Positions 52,565 to 62,259 of a DNA stretch of 64,000 bases are shown here, one piece after another. Source of the stretch: Nitrospirota bacterium (GTDB lineage Bacteria; Nitrospirota; Thermodesulfovibrionia; SZUA-242). A program made the translations under genes and the position numbers. Within the stretch, counting starts at the first letter, position 1, and every line of letters begins with the position of its first letter. A model generated the notes under the pieces. That model searched no databases. It was not told the origin of the DNA and saw only the letters and a list, made by a program, of their open reading frames with translations. The DNA is taken from the NCBI GenBank assembly GCA_016212095.1, contig JACRHH010000035.1, positions 1 to 64,000 of the forward strand, in the 5' to 3' direction.

Positions 52565-53416
52565 CTATACCTCCATGAATTTCAGCTTCTCGGTGACGAA
52601 GGTTTCCCTGAATTCGTCAACGAACCGGAACATTTCATTCTCGGCAACGGCAATGCCGATGCCGTCGAGCGCATCGACAACCGGATGCGCGCCTCCAACG
52701 CCAAGATACAGGCATATCCGGTCTGCCGCATTCACCAGTTTGCAAAGCGGACGATGTTCGCTCATCGCATCGGGAACCGAATTTGGCGTATGGTGGTAGC
52801 CGATTGCCGTTATAAGCGATGGCGATAGTTTCCATTTCCGCGCAAGCAGCTTTCCCACATCGCAGTGGTTGAAGCCGAGCTCCTCGGTCTCCACCTCGAA
52901 GCTGTTGGTGTGCTCGGCGTATACCGACTCGACTATCCGCGCATAGCGCTCCGGCATCTTGTCGTTTATCACGATCTTGCCTATGTCGTGCAACAGCCCG
53001 GCGGTTGCGGCTTCATCCCTCCTCTGCCCAAGTTTCGGCGCCAGCATTCCGGCGGCCATCGACACTCCAAGCGAATGCTCCCACGACATCTTCTCAAACA
53101 GCCCGAAATGGCGGTATACCTGCCTGACCGACGATGCCAGAACCATGCTCTTCATTGTGTCGAATCCCATCATCATGATCGCCGATTCAACGGAATCGAT
53201 TTTTCCCCTTCCGCCGTACATCGGCGAGTTGGCGATGCGCAGAAGCCGCGACACTACAGCCGGGTCGCCGCTTATGACTTTCTGGACATCATCGATGGAG
53301 CACGAGGGAGAGCCGACGAGTTGCATCACCCTGGCCGCCACCATGGGTATGGCTGGCAGGTCAACAGTCTGCGTGATGATGCTTTCGAGCGCGTCTTCGG
53401 TCATGCCGGCACTCAT
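52565..53416 (-). CDS. HDOD-domain signalling protein
   Basis: 283 residues. TVDLPAIPMVAARVMQLVGSPSCSIDDVQKVISGDPAVVSRLLRIANSPMYG is the HDOD start; it continues ESAIMMMGFDTMKSMVLASSVRQVY and retains the HD-like LLHDIGKIVINDKMPERY and YHHTP. HDOD proteins lack phosphodiesterase activity and act as signalling scaffolds in stress response and motility. GGGGGGATC precedes the ATG. Located 12 bases after motB in the motility operon. Confidence 0.93.
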   Translation of the reverse strand: MSAGMTEDALESIITQTVDLPAIPMVAARVMQLVGSPSCSIDDVQKVISGDPAVVSRLLRIANSPMYGGRGKIDSVESAIMMMGFDTMKSMVLASSVRQVYRHFGLFEKMSWEHSLGVSMAAGMLAPKLGQRRDEAATAGLLHDIGKIVINDKMPERYARIVESVYAEHTNSFEVETEELGFNHCDVGKLLARKWKLSPSLITAIGYHHTPNSVPDAMSEHRPLCKLVNAADRICLYLGVGGAHPVVDALDGIGIAVAENEMFRFVDEFRETFVTEKLKFMEV

Positions 53417-53428
53417 GATCCCCCCATT

Positions 53429-54301
53429 TCAGTGGCCGTTTCCAGCCGAACCGCTTTGCGGCGGCGACAGATCGACCGGTTTGATTGCGCCCAGTTTCTG
53501 ATCGAGAAGAATAATGCTCACCCTGCGGTTGCGCGGGTCAATCGGAACGTCGGGGATTACATTCTCGGTGTCGGCGTATCCGGCCACGCGGGAGATGCGT
53601 TTCGTGTCCACGCCCTGCTGGACGAGGAGTTTTCTGGCCGCGTTCGCGCGATCAGCCGACAGCTCCCAGTTGGTGTAGCTGCTCTTTGCGTTCTGGGAGC
53701 CGTAGGCGTCGGTATGGCCCTCCACCACGATCTTGTTCGGCAGATCGGATATGCTTGAGGCGATTATGCCCATGATCTCCTTTGCGATTGGCCTTGGAAG
53801 CGCGCTGCCGAGCTCGAACATCGACCTGCCGTCGCCGTCCATGAGCTGTATCCTTATGCCGCCCTCAACCCTGTCGATGATGATCTGCCTGCTCAGTTCC
53901 TCGCCAAGCTTTGCCTTGACCGTCACCTGAATATCCTTCACCGCCTTCACCGCCTTGGCCAGCGACGGATCGTACATGCCGACCTTCGATCCGCCGGTCT
54001 GCCCCCGCGCGCCCGATGACGGATCGGAGGTTTCCCGCTTCTGTTCGGTGACATCCATCGACGGCGCGCTTGCGCTCACCATGGAGGAGCCGCTCTTCTC
54101 GAATATGCTGAAGGTCTTGTAGTATTGGGCAAGCTTCACCCGCTGCTCCTGCGAGCTCATGTTCAGGAGCCACATCAGAAGGAAAAACGCCATCATGGCT
54201 GTCACGAAGTCGGCGTAGGCCACCTTCCATGCTCCGCCGTGGTGGCCGCCATGACCCTTCTTGACCTTCTTGATGATGATCGGCTGCTTCTTCGCGCTCA
54301 T
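53429..54301 (-). CDS. motB: Flagellar stator protein MotB
   Basis: 290 residues. The basic cytoplasmic start (KKVKKGHGGHHGGAWKVAYADFVTAMMAFFLLMWLLNMSS) contains the single TM with the proton-binding Asp (YADF). A plug and linker follow, then the C-terminal OmpA/peptidoglycan-binding domain (KIVVEGHTDAYGSQN...LSADRANAARKLLVQQGVDTKRISRVAGYADTENV). With MotA it forms the ion-driven stator. A palindromic repeat lies between motB and motA. Confidence 0.96.
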   Translation of the reverse strand: MSAKKQPIIIKKVKKGHGGHHGGAWKVAYADFVTAMMAFFLLMWLLNMSSQEQRVKLAQYYKTFSIFEKSGSSMVSASAPSMDVTEQKRETSDPSSGARGQTGGSKVGMYDPSLAKAVKAVKDIQVTVKAKLGEELSRQIIIDRVEGGIRIQLMDGDGRSMFELGSALPRPIAKEIMGIIASSISDLPNKIVVEGHTDAYGSQNAKSSYTNWELSADRANAARKLLVQQGVDTKRISRVAGYADTENVIPDVPIDPRNRRVSIILLDQKLGAIKPVDLSPPQSGSAGNGH

Positions 54302-54339
54302 TGTTCAATCCTTTGATTCCCCTTTTGCAGGGAGAATCC

Positions 54340-54363
54340 GGGCGGTTCGCGAACCGCCCCTAC
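54340..54363. repeat. REP-like palindrome between motA and motB
   Basis: GGGCGGTTCGCGAACCGCCCCTAC: a near-perfect palindrome whose last bases include the motA stop codon (54360-54362). It is related to the copies at 61820-61847 and 61351-61376 by the shared arms CGCCCCTAC and TTCG. Confidence 0.65.
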
Positions 54364-55208
54364 TTGGCTCTTAGCGCGGCGTCCATCTCCTCGAACTTCG
54401 GACGCTCGCCCGAAGGAACCGCCCGCCGCCCGAACTCAACCGCTATCTGCGGAGCGCTTCCGCCCACGAAGGCAACAAGCGCCACCTTGACCACGTCGTA
54501 TGAAACCGCTGACTCGCTCACCTTGAATGCCAGGTTCGTGGCGATTGGCCCGATAAATCCGTAGGAGAGAAGCACGCCCAGAAAAGTTCCCACAAGGGCC
54601 GCGCCTATGCTGTGGCCCAGAACTGCGGGCGGCTCCGAGATCTTGCCCATGGTTATGACCACGCCCAGCACGGCGGCCACGATACCGAGCGCGGGCATTC
54701 CGTCCGCAACGCGGGCAATCGCCTCTGAGGGGATCATCGCCTCCTTGTGATGCCCTTCGATCTCGACGTCCATGACAGCCTCAAGCTCGTGCGGCGAGAT
54801 GTTGGTTGTCATGATGACGCGCAGGTTGTCGCATAGAAACGACACGGCGTGATGATCCTTCATGAAATTCGGCGACGCCGCAAACAGCGGGCTGTCCTTC
54901 GGATTCTCCACGTCCTGCTCGATCGAGACAAGCCCTTCCTTCCTGATTTTCGAGAATATCTTGTTCAGAAGAACCAGAAGCTCAAGGAAACTGTCCTTGC
55001 CAGGCGAGCCGCCGAATATCTTGCCGATGCTTCCGGCGGTCATGCCTACAACCTTTTTGGGCGACGCGATCAGGAACGCGCCCGCCGCCGCGCCTCCGAT
55101 AATCAACAGTTCTATGGGCTGAAAGAGCACATGGAGATTGCCGTGCTCCAGCATGTAGCCGCCCACCACGGCCACGAAAACCACCACTATTCCTATAATC
55201 GCGAACAT
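54360..55208 (-). CDS. motA: Flagellar stator protein MotA
   Basis: 282 residues, four membrane helices. MFAIIGIVVVFVAVVGGYMLEHGNLHVLFQPIELLIIGGAA and the later IARVADGMPALGIVAAVLGVVITMGKI and LGHSIGAALVGTFLGVLLSYGFIGPIA are MotA signatures, with the conserved Pro residues near the proton path. It pairs with MotB to make torque. The stop is three bases or so into a palindromic repeat, and motB starts 59 bases later. Confidence 0.97.
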   Translation of the reverse strand: MFAIIGIVVVFVAVVGGYMLEHGNLHVLFQPIELLIIGGAAAGAFLIASPKKVVGMTAGSIGKIFGGSPGKDSFLELLVLLNKIFSKIRKEGLVSIEQDVENPKDSPLFAASPNFMKDHHAVSFLCDNLRVIMTTNISPHELEAVMDVEIEGHHKEAMIPSEAIARVADGMPALGIVAAVLGVVITMGKISEPPAVLGHSIGAALVGTFLGVLLSYGFIGPIATNLAFKVSESAVSYDVVKVALVAFVGGSAPQIAVEFGRRAVPSGERPKFEEMDAALRAK

Positions 55209-55211
55209 TGC

Positions 55212-55775
55212 CTACGCCTGCCTGCCTTCCCGCCTGTTTCGGATATGTTCCCGTTGCCTGTTGAATATATAGCCCACGATCTCGTCGCGGACGTCGTCGT
55301 CCATGGCGACGAATCTTGCCGCAACCAGATACCTGCCGTCGGGCTGGGGAGCGCCTTCGATCCAGACGACCTCCCCGAACGCATCCACCGCCATCGGTGG
55401 AACGCCCGGCAGGATCATCTTCAGTTCAACGATGTCTCCGATTACGGGCTTCGTATCCATGGCGAACCTCATGCCGCATGCGCTTACGTTCACGCGGCGG
55501 TTCCTTGCTTTCCCCACGCCGCCCTTTTCCGTGATCATGGCGTTGATCAGCAGGTCGAGCTTTGCGTTGACCGCCATCAGATACTTCAGGATGGCGGCCT
55601 CTCCGGTCTCCACCGCCTGAAACTCCGGACGCTCCACCACCGGCATTACGGTTATGCGCGACCGCACCTCGGCCCCGCGCTCCCGCGGAATTACCGCAAC
55701 CTCCACCGGCATGGTGTCGTCGATCCGGACGAACTCGCGCCTGTCGGCCCCAGCGCCATTATTTTCAAAAGCCAT
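55212..55775 (-). CDS. PilZ-domain protein
   Basis: 187 residues. An N-terminal segment (RREFVRIDDTMPVEVAVIPRERG) carries the RxxxR-type start. A helical insert of about 60 residues comes before RNRRVNVSACGMRFAMD, GDIVELKMILPG, and YLVAARFVAMDDDVRDEIVGYIFNRQRE, the PilZ core that binds cyclic di-GMP. Placed three bases upstream of motA, it probably tunes the stator in response to c-di-GMP, like YcgR. The split layout (RxxxR far from the DxSxxG-like motif) suggests an atypical PilZ. Confidence 0.88.
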   Translation of the reverse strand: MAFENNGAGADRREFVRIDDTMPVEVAVIPRERGAEVRSRITVMPVVERPEFQAVETGEAAILKYLMAVNAKLDLLINAMITEKGGVGKARNRRVNVSACGMRFAMDTKPVIGDIVELKMILPGVPPMAVDAFGEVVWIEGAPQPDGRYLVAARFVAMDDDVRDEIVGYIFNRQREHIRNRREGRQA

Positions 55776-55789
55776 ATGACCCTTCCCTG

Positions 55790-56230
55790 TTACATTGAAA
55801 ATGTGCCGTCCTTGCCGAACACCTTCTCAAGATCGAGCAGTATCAGCAGGCGGTCTTCCATCCTGCCGACCGCGCTTATATACTCGGTGTCCATGCCGCC
55901 CTCCATTATGGGCGGCGGCGGCTCGATATGATCCTCGCTCAGCCGCAGCACCTCCGAGACGCTGTCCACAAGAAGGCCCACGGTGGTGTTGTTGAGCGTG
56001 ACCACGACAATTCGCGTGTCCTTGCTGTTGTCTGTAGATGGCTGATGAAACCGCCGCCGCAGGTTCACCACCGGAATAACCTTTCCGCGCAGGTTGATCA
56101 CGCCCTCCATGTACGGCGGCATTTTGGGAACGAGGGTTATCTCGACCATGCGGATAATCTCCTGCACCTTGAGAATATCCACGGCGAATTCCTCTTCCTC
56201 AAGCTTGAATGTGACAAGTTGTCGTTCCAT
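55790..56230 (-). CDS. cheW: Chemotaxis coupling protein CheW
   Basis: 146 residues. MERQLVTFKLEEEEFAVDILKVQEIIRMVEITLVPKMPPYMEGVINLRGKVIPVVNLRRRF and VGLLVDSVSEVLRLSEDHIEPPPP are the two-lobed CheW fold with the NLRG and VD signatures. It links receptors to CheA. It lies downstream of an MCP gene and upstream of the PilZ gene in the motility block. Confidence 0.97.
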   Translation of the reverse strand: MERQLVTFKLEEEEFAVDILKVQEIIRMVEITLVPKMPPYMEGVINLRGKVIPVVNLRRRFHQPSTDNSKDTRIVVVTLNNTTVGLLVDSVSEVLRLSEDHIEPPPPIMEGGMDTEYISAVGRMEDRLLILLDLEKVFGKDGTFSM

Positions 56231-56292
56231 GACTTCCTCCGTTTATCTCCTGTCGGGCGCTTTCAATCAGGCTCTGGCGGGTGTGCTTGCAA

Positions 56293-58029
56293 TCAGGCCC
56301 TGGCGGGCCTTGCGGCGCCGCCATGCTTCCTGCCGCGTCCCGCCGAAGAGCCGGATGCCTCGGTCAGCCTGAACCATTCGGCGGCTCTTCGAAGCTCGGA
56401 GGTCATCCGGGCCAGATCCTCGGCGGCGCTTCTGATCTGCTCGCTTGCGCTCTCGGCTGTCTTGGTCACGTCGGAGATCTTCTCCATGCTGGCCGACACC
56501 TCCTCGGCTGCCGCCGACTGCTCTTCCGCCGCGGTGGCTATGCGCTGAACCATGTCCATTCCCCTGTCGGAGCTTTCCACGACATGCTCCATGGCGCTCT
56601 TGGCCTGCTCGGCAAGCCTCACTCCGTCGGCCACCTCTTCCTTGCCCGACTCCATGCTGGAGACCGAACGGGCCGTTTCGCGCTGGATTTTCTCGATCAT
56701 TCCGGCGATTTCCTTGGTGGCCTTGCCGGTTCGCTCGGCCAGCTTTCGCACCTCGTCGGCCACGACGGCGAAACCGCGTCCCTGCTCGCCGGCGCGCGCG
56801 GCCTCGATTGCCGCGTTCAGCGCCAGAAGGTTTGTCTGCTCGGCTATGTCGTCGATCACGTTTATGATGTTGCCGATTTCCTGGCTGCTGTTGCCGAGCT
56901 CGCGTATGATTGCGGCAAGCTCGCTCACGGTGTTCGAAATGTTTGTCATGCCCGACACGGTCTGCTCCACGCTGGACTTGCCGTCGGACGCGACCTTGCT
57001 CGATTCCTTCGCTGCTTCGGCAGCCTCGGCTGCGTTTCTGGCCACGTCCATGATCGTCTGCGACATTTCTGTCATTGCGGTGGCCGCCTGCTCGGTCTGG
57101 CCCGCCTGGTCGCGCGCGCCGCGTGAAAGCTCTGCCGTGGTTGCCGAAAGCTGCTCGGTGCTTGCCGAAAGCGCGGCTGTCGATGAGGAAATTTGACCTG
57201 CAATGGAACGAAGATTCTCGGCCATCTCGTCGAGAGCCGAGGCAAGCTCTCCAGCTTCGTCCTTCTGCTTTATGTCCACGCGCGCGGAAAGATCGCCGGT
57301 GGAAAGCGCGCGGGCGAAATCGACGCACTTGCGCATGGGAGTGGCGATAAGATTCGTGAAGAAGTAGGCGCATCCGACCGCCAAGCCGCCGCCAATGACA
57401 GTAAGGATAATGGCCCATATGCGATAACTTGCAAATGCAGCGTTGCTATCCTCTATGGATCGTTCCATGCTCTTGTGAGCAATTTCTTCGATCTCGTCGA
57501 GCGATTTACTGATTTCGCTCAGGGTATTGATGATTTCTCTCATCTGCCGTGCGGTATCCGTGCCCACGCCCGCAGTTCTCAACTGGTTCGAATACGCCGA
57601 AACAATCGGCTCAAGCGAACGCTGCTGCTCATCCGCGTTTCTCAGGATCGTCTTGATCCGTCCGTCTTCGGCAGGGTACACCTCGCCCATATCAGTTTTC
57701 CCGCCGCTCTGCATGGCCCTGTTGTAAGTGTCAAACATTTTTGACGCTTCGCCATACTCGGATATATGCGACTCGAAGGAATGATCCGAATGCAGTTTCG
57801 GGCTTTCCGTGTGCACCATCATTCGAAGAATGGCGATCTCCGCGTCCCTTGCCGCAACCTTCATCTCCATGGCGGCATCCATCAGTGGGGCCTGGTGCTT
57901 CAGGAGCCCTTCATTGCCATGCATTACCGACGCTTTCCATAAGCTTGCGCCGCTTACCAACAGCAGCACCAGCACCATTGCCCCGAAGCCCAACGCCAGC
58001 TTTTTCCAGATCGCCAAATCCCTGAACAT
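56293..58029 (-). CDS. Methyl-accepting chemotaxis protein, four-helix-bundle sensor
   Basis: 578 residues from the ATG at 58029, with AAGGAGG before it. TM1 (about 14-34, [20 protein letters not shown]), a periplasmic four-helix bundle of about 155 residues, TM2 (about 188-212), HAMP ([26 protein letters not shown]), and a signalling domain with the tip [38 protein letters not shown]. The end is ARPARA, so no CheR/CheB-docking pentapeptide. A second 'CAGGCYCTGGCGGG' direct repeat at 56265-56307 duplicates the last codons. Confidence 0.95.
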   Translation of the reverse strand: MFRDLAIWKKLALGFGAMVLVLLLVSGASLWKASVMHGNEGLLKHQAPLMDAAMEMKVAARDAEIAILRMMVHTESPKLHSDHSFESHISEYGEASKMFDTYNRAMQSGGKTDMGEVYPAEDGRIKTILRNADEQQRSLEPIVSAYSNQLRTAGVGTDTARQMREIINTLSEISKSLDEIEEIAHKSMERSIEDSNAAFASYRIWAIILTVIGGGLAVGCAYFFTNLIATPMRKCVDFARALSTGDLSARVDIKQKDEAGELASALDEMAENLRSIAGQISSSTAALSASTEQLSATTAELSRGARDQAGQTEQAATAMTEMSQTIMDVARNAAEAAEAAKESSKVASDGKSSVEQTVSGMTNISNTVSELAAIIRELGNSSQEIGNIINVIDDIAEQTNLLALNAAIEAARAGEQGRGFAVVADEVRKLAERTGKATKEIAGMIEKIQRETARSVSSMESGKEEVADGVRLAEQAKSAMEHVVESSDRGMDMVQRIATAAEEQSAAAEEVSASMEKISDVTKTAESASEQIRSAAEDLARMTSELRRAAEWFRLTEASGSSAGRGRKHGGAARPARA

Positions 58030-58117
58030 GTTCAGCCTCCTTATTATTCCGTCCCTCGCGGGAATGCATGTTGTCGTTCTTGTCAGATCGGCAGAAGCCG
58101 CTTCGGACTTAACCCCC

Positions 58118-58175
58118 ACCTCACCCCCGGCCCCTCTCCTGAAGGAGAGGGGAGGGGGGTGGCCGGGGGTGAGGT
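58118..58175. repeat. Large GC-rich palindrome between an MCP gene and cheB
   Basis: ACCTCACCCCCGGCC (58118-58132) pairs with GGCCGGGGGTGAGGT (58161-58175), and CCCCTCTCCT with AGGAGAGGGG inside it. The whole can fold into one long hairpin and ends at the first base of the cheB stop codon (58175-58177). It is not a standard terminator, as no T-run follows. Similar elements are widespread interspersed repeats in GC-rich bacteria. Confidence 0.75.
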
Positions 58176-59260
58176 CAGACCGCGTTCACAATCTCTCCGG
58201 CAACCGTTTCAAGCGGCAGCACCTTGTCGGCCAGCCCACCCTCCACAACCGCGCGCGGCATTCCGTAAACAACGCACGACGGCTCGTCCTGCGCGAACAT
58301 CTTGCCTCCGCTCTTCTTGATCTCCCTCGCTCCGGCGCACCCGTCGTCGCCCATGCCTGTAAGCATCACGCCAAGCGCCCGGCCCGGATATATCTCCGCC
58401 GCCGTTCGCATCAGTTCCGTGACCGACGGCTTGTAAAGCGCCTCTCTCGGCTCGTCCGTTATGGTGACGCATGTGTCGATGCCGGTCTTCCGGCGCACCT
58501 TCATATGCCGTCCGCCGGGCGCAACAAGCACCAGTCCCGGCTTTATCACATCGCCTTCCCTTGCTTCCCTCACCGTCACCTGGCTCAGTCCGTTCAGCCG
58601 ATCGGCGAATGCCCCGGTAAACGCCGCCGGCATATGCTGGGCAACGACAATGCCTACCGGAAAATTGGACGGAAGATGCGGGATGATCCGTTGAAGAGCC
58701 ATCGGGCCGCCGGTGGAAGTGCCGATCACGACAATTCCGATACGGCGTTCCCTGGTGTACGATTCGAACGCCGTTCGTGGAACAACCACCTGACGCGGGA
58801 CAGCGGCTTCCGGAGGACACGACGACTGGGAATGACGGCAATCGGGCCTTCTCATCACCCTCTTGCGCGAAAGTATCTTTATTTTCTCGACAAGATCCTG
58901 CTTGATTTTAAGAATGTTCACCGACATCTCGGCCAGATTCTTCGGGACGAAATCAAGCGCGCCAAGCTCCATGGCGGCAAGCGTTTCCCTTGCGCCATCG
59001 GTTGTGAGCGAGCTGACCATCACAACCGGGGTGGGCCGCTTGTCCATGATTTCGCGAAGCGCGTCGAGGCCGTTCATGCGCGGCATCTCAATGTCGAGCG
59101 TGACCAGATCGGGCCGCAGCGCTATGGTTTTGTCAACCGCCTCGCGCCCGTCGCGCGCGGTGTCGATTACAACAACGCCGGGATCGCTGGTGATCATCTG
59201 GGTTATGGCCTTCCGCATGAAGGCCGAATCGTCAACCACGAGAACTCGGACAGGATTCAT
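58175..59260 (-). CDS. cheB: Chemotaxis methylesterase CheB
   Basis: 361 residues. An N-terminal receiver ([19 protein letters not shown], Asp in [17 protein letters not shown]) is joined by a linker to the methylesterase domain with the catalytic Ser in [11 protein letters not shown], His in [10 protein letters not shown] and Asp in GMGDDGCAG. It removes methyl groups from receptors and deamidates Gln once phosphorylated by CheA. It follows cheA by 13 bases on the same strand. Confidence 0.98.
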   Translation of the reverse strand: MNPVRVLVVDDSAFMRKAITQMITSDPGVVVIDTARDGREAVDKTIALRPDLVTLDIEMPRMNGLDALREIMDKRPTPVVMVSSLTTDGARETLAAMELGALDFVPKNLAEMSVNILKIKQDLVEKIKILSRKRVMRRPDCRHSQSSCPPEAAVPRQVVVPRTAFESYTRERRIGIVVIGTSTGGPMALQRIIPHLPSNFPVGIVVAQHMPAAFTGAFADRLNGLSQVTVREAREGDVIKPGLVLVAPGGRHMKVRRKTGIDTCVTITDEPREALYKPSVTELMRTAAEIYPGRALGVMLTGMGDDGCAGAREIKKSGGKMFAQDEPSCVVYGMPRAVVEGGLADKVLPLETVAGEIVNAV

Positions 59261-59273
59261 CGTAATTCCCCCG

Positions 59274-61772
59274 TCATGCCATTGCCGCCTGCATCATCTC
59301 GCGAAGAAGCACTGTGAGATCCACGATCAGAACCACGCGCCCATCGCCGGTTATCGTTGCCCCGGCTATGCCCTCGCGCTCCGCGTTCAGGCCCTTCATG
59401 CTCTTGATGACGATCTCTTCCTTGCCGAGGAGCTTATCCACCATGATCGCGAACTTCCGCTCTCCCATGGTCACGATCACCAGATAGACATTCCCGTTTT
59501 TGTTGCCGGAAAGACCGACGGAAGTGATGTCGAAAACCCTTGCCAGATCGACGACCGGAAGCACGTGGCCGCGCATGGTTATCACGGGGCGGCCCTCGAT
59601 CGTCTTGATGTCGCTTCTTTTCAGCTTCAGCGTCTCGCTCACCGGTGACAGCGGAAGCGCGTACATCTGTTCTCCCACGCCGACCATGAGCGACTGCACG
59701 ATTGCAAGCGTGAGCGGAAGCGAGATGACAATCCGCGTGCCGTGTCCTTTTACCGTGGAGGCCGTCACATAGCCGTTCAGGCGCGCGATATAGGTTTTCA
59801 CAACGTCCATGCCCACGCCGCGTCCCGAAAGCTCGGTCTGCTTGGCGGCGGTGGAGAACCCGGCCATGAAGATGAAGTCGAGCAGGTGCTTCTCATCCAT
59901 TCTCGCCGCTTCGGCCTCCGACACAAGCCCCTTCTCGACAGCCTTCTGGCGAATTCGATCCACGTTCATGCCGCGCCCGTCGTCGCTGATCTCGATAAGT
60001 ATGTGATCGCCCTCCTGCGAGGCCCGAAGCTCGATTCTTCCGGCGCGTGGCTTTCCGGCGGCGACGCGCTCATCGGGCGGTTCCAGGCCGTGATCCATCG
60101 AGTTGCGCACAAGATGCACAAGTGGATCGCCAAGCTGTTCGATAACGGTTTTGTCCAGTTCCGTATCCTCGCCGAAGATGACAAGCTCGGCTTCCTTGCC
60201 GACGTTCCGTGCCAGATCACGCACTATTCGTGGGAACTTGCTGAACACCTTCCGAACCGGCTGCATTCTGGTCTTCATCACCGCAAGCTGAAGATCCGTC
60301 GTCACCAGACTGATGAACGACAGGTTCTCCATGAGTGACTGGACTTCCGGATCGTCCGGATATTTGGTTTCGAGCGATGAGCTGATGTTCATCAGCCGGT
60401 TCCTGCCGAGCACCAGTTCGCCGACCAGATTCATCACCGAATCGAGCCTTTTCACGTCAACGCGGATATTGTGCGCTTCGGAATCGGCTGCGGCGGCAGC
60501 CGGAGCGGCGGCCCTTGGCGCAACTTGCGCTGCCTGTGTGGCTGCGGCAGGCAGCGGGGGCGGGGGCGGCGATGCCGCCTTCTGCGCTTCCAGCGCCCTG
60601 CTTATGGCTTCCGGCGCAACGCCCTTCTTTTCGATAAGGATTTCGCCGAGCTTGCGTTCGCGTTCCTGTTCCTCAAGCGCGTCGTTGAGGTCGTCCTTGC
60701 TTATCGCGCCCTCTTTCACGAGCACTTCGCCCAGGCGTGGAGCCTGTATTTCGGGCGCGGCAGCCGGAACCGCAACCGGCGGAGCCTCCACCGTCTGAAC
60801 GATTGCGTCCATCATGATATGCGGCACTTCCGACTCGGCGGCAACCTCCAGCGCGCGAAGCAGAAGAGCGATGTCTTCCTGTTTTCCGCTTCTGGACTTC
60901 ACATGGCCGATCAGGATTTTCAGCACGTCAACAGCCTTCAGGATGATGTCGGTGCGCTCGCGGGTCAGCCCGATCTCGCCTTCCCGCACCTTTTTGAGCA
61001 GTGATTCGCCCCTGTGCGCTACATCTACTATTTGCTGATAGCCAAGGAATCCGGCCGCGCCCTTCACCGTATGAACCGAGCGGAATATTTCGTTAATCAG
61101 TTCCTGATCGCTTCCCCTGCTTTCGAGCTCGACGAACTTGCCGTCGAGCGCGTCAAGCACCTCCTCGGTTTCGGTCACGAAATCGTTGATTATCTCCTCC
61201 ATTTCGTCGATCGGGCCGACAGGCTGTGGCGGGCCTGACGGCGCTGGCTGGGCTGGCGGCGGCGCTTGGGCAACTGACGGGAGCGCGGTTTCGGGCGCAG
61301 GGGCGGAAGGCGGTTCCGGCGCGGACGGTTCCGGCGCGGACGGTTCCGGCGTAGGGGCGAACGGCGGTTCGCCCGTGCTCTCCGTTCGTTCCTCCAGCAC
61401 CGATTCCAGGTCTGCCAGAAGCGCATCGATGTCTTCCTTTTCGTTGTCGCGCGCCTTGACGTGTCCGATCAGGATTTTCAGCATATCGACGGCGCGCAGG
61501 ATCACGTCGGTGCGTTCGCGGGTGAAGGATGCGGCGCCGTCGCGGATCTTTTTCAGCAGCGTTTCGCCGCGATGGGCGACAGCGACAACCTGCTCGTAGC
61601 CCAGGAATCCGGCGGCGCCCTTTATGGTGTGGACGGAGCGGAAGATGTCGTTTATGAGATCGGGATCGCTTCCCCTGCTTTCAAGCTCGACGAACTTGCC
61701 GTCGAGCGCCTCAAGCACCTCCTCGGTCTCTGTAACGAAGTCGTTGATGATCTCTTCCATCTCGTCCGGCAT
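59274..61772 (-). CDS. cheA: Chemotaxis histidine kinase CheA with two HPt domains
   Basis: 832 residues. Two nearly identical HPt domains (about 1-105 with His48 in RSVHTIKGAAGFLGY, and 188-295 with His234 in RSVHTVKGAAGFLGY) are separated by a Pro/Ala/Ser/Glu-rich linker. About 335-395 is a tandem of LGEVLVKEGAISKDDL and LGEILIEKKGVAPEAI, resembling the MshEN / GspE N-terminal motif. Then come dimerisation, HATPase (SDDGRGM, GRGVGMDVV) and CheW-like domains. There is no P2 domain of the E. coli kind. It is followed by cheB and preceded by cheY. Confidence 0.97.
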   Translation of the reverse strand: MPDEMEEIINDFVTETEEVLEALDGKFVELESRGSDPDLINDIFRSVHTIKGAAGFLGYEQVVAVAHRGETLLKKIRDGAASFTRERTDVILRAVDMLKILIGHVKARDNEKEDIDALLADLESVLEERTESTGEPPFAPTPEPSAPEPSAPEPPSAPAPETALPSVAQAPPPAQPAPSGPPQPVGPIDEMEEIINDFVTETEEVLDALDGKFVELESRGSDQELINEIFRSVHTVKGAAGFLGYQQIVDVAHRGESLLKKVREGEIGLTRERTDIILKAVDVLKILIGHVKSRSGKQEDIALLLRALEVAAESEVPHIMMDAIVQTVEAPPVAVPAAAPEIQAPRLGEVLVKEGAISKDDLNDALEEQERERKLGEILIEKKGVAPEAISRALEAQKAASPPPPPLPAAATQAAQVAPRAAAPAAAAADSEAHNIRVDVKRLDSVMNLVGELVLGRNRLMNISSSLETKYPDDPEVQSLMENLSFISLVTTDLQLAVMKTRMQPVRKVFSKFPRIVRDLARNVGKEAELVIFGEDTELDKTVIEQLGDPLVHLVRNSMDHGLEPPDERVAAGKPRAGRIELRASQEGDHILIEISDDGRGMNVDRIRQKAVEKGLVSEAEAARMDEKHLLDFIFMAGFSTAAKQTELSGRGVGMDVVKTYIARLNGYVTASTVKGHGTRIVISLPLTLAIVQSLMVGVGEQMYALPLSPVSETLKLKRSDIKTIEGRPVITMRGHVLPVVDLARVFDITSVGLSGNKNGNVYLVIVTMGERKFAIMVDKLLGKEEIVIKSMKGLNAEREGIAGATITGDGRVVLIVDLTVLLREMMQAAMA
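61351..61376. repeat. REP-like palindrome inside the cheA linker
   Basis: GTAGGGGCGAACGGCGGTTCGCCCGT, nearly palindromic, lies in the coding sequence for the linker (encoding EPPFAPTPE-like residues 135-143 of CheA). It is related to the intergenic copy at 61820-61847, about 450 bases away, so a mobile short palindrome seems to have been absorbed in frame. Confidence 0.65.
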
Positions 61773-61819
61773 TTTGTTGGCTCCCGCTTGTCCGAATGTT
61801 TTTTACGGCTAACCGCACT

Positions 61820-61847
61820 GTAAGGGCGAACGGCCGTTCGCCCCTAC
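61820..61847. repeat. REP-like palindrome between cheA and cheY
   Basis: GTAAGGGCGAACGGCC and GGCCGTTCGCCCCTAC form a 28-base palindrome with one mismatch. It lies in the 94-base gap between cheY and cheA. Related copies occur at 54340 and 61351. Confidence 0.8.
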
Positions 61848-61866
61848 GGCAAGGATTTGCCCTCTC

Positions 61867-62259
61867 CTACTTTATCCCGTGCTTTTCCAGCACCTTGTCC
61901 ATCTTCTCCTTCAGAATCTCCGCCGTGAACGGCTTGACGACATAGTTGCTCACGCCCGCGCCTATTGCGGCCATGATGTTCTCCTTCTCGGCCTCGGCGG
62001 TGACCATCAGAAACGGTATGCCCTTAAGTTCCTGATCGTTGCGGACAGCCTTCAGCAGATCCAGTCCGCTCATGTTCGGCATGTTCCAGTCGCTGATGAT
62101 GAACTTGCAGGGCTTTTCCCTTAGCTTGGCAAGCGCCTGAACGCCGTCCTCCGCCTCGTCCACCTCCGTGTAGCCTATCTGCTTGAGGATGTTTTTCACG
62201 ATCCTCCGCATCGTGGAGAAATCATCCACAACAAGTATTCTCATCTTGAAGTCAGGCAT
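61867..62259 (-). CDS. cheY: Chemotaxis response regulator CheY
   Basis: 130 residues from the ATG at 62259, which has GGAGG 5 bases upstream; an ATG five codons earlier lies inside the upstream gene. [25 protein letters not shown], Asp in [21 protein letters not shown], Thr in [11 protein letters not shown] and Lys in [18 protein letters not shown] match E. coli CheY closely. Phosphorylated by CheA it binds the flagellar switch. It overlaps the second receiver gene by eight bases. Confidence 0.97.
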   Translation of the reverse strand: MPDFKMRILVVDDFSTMRRIVKNILKQIGYTEVDEAEDGVQALAKLREKPCKFIISDWNMPNMSGLDLLKAVRNDQELKGIPFLMVTAEAEKENIMAAIGAGVSNYVVKPFTAEILKEKMDKVLEKHGIK

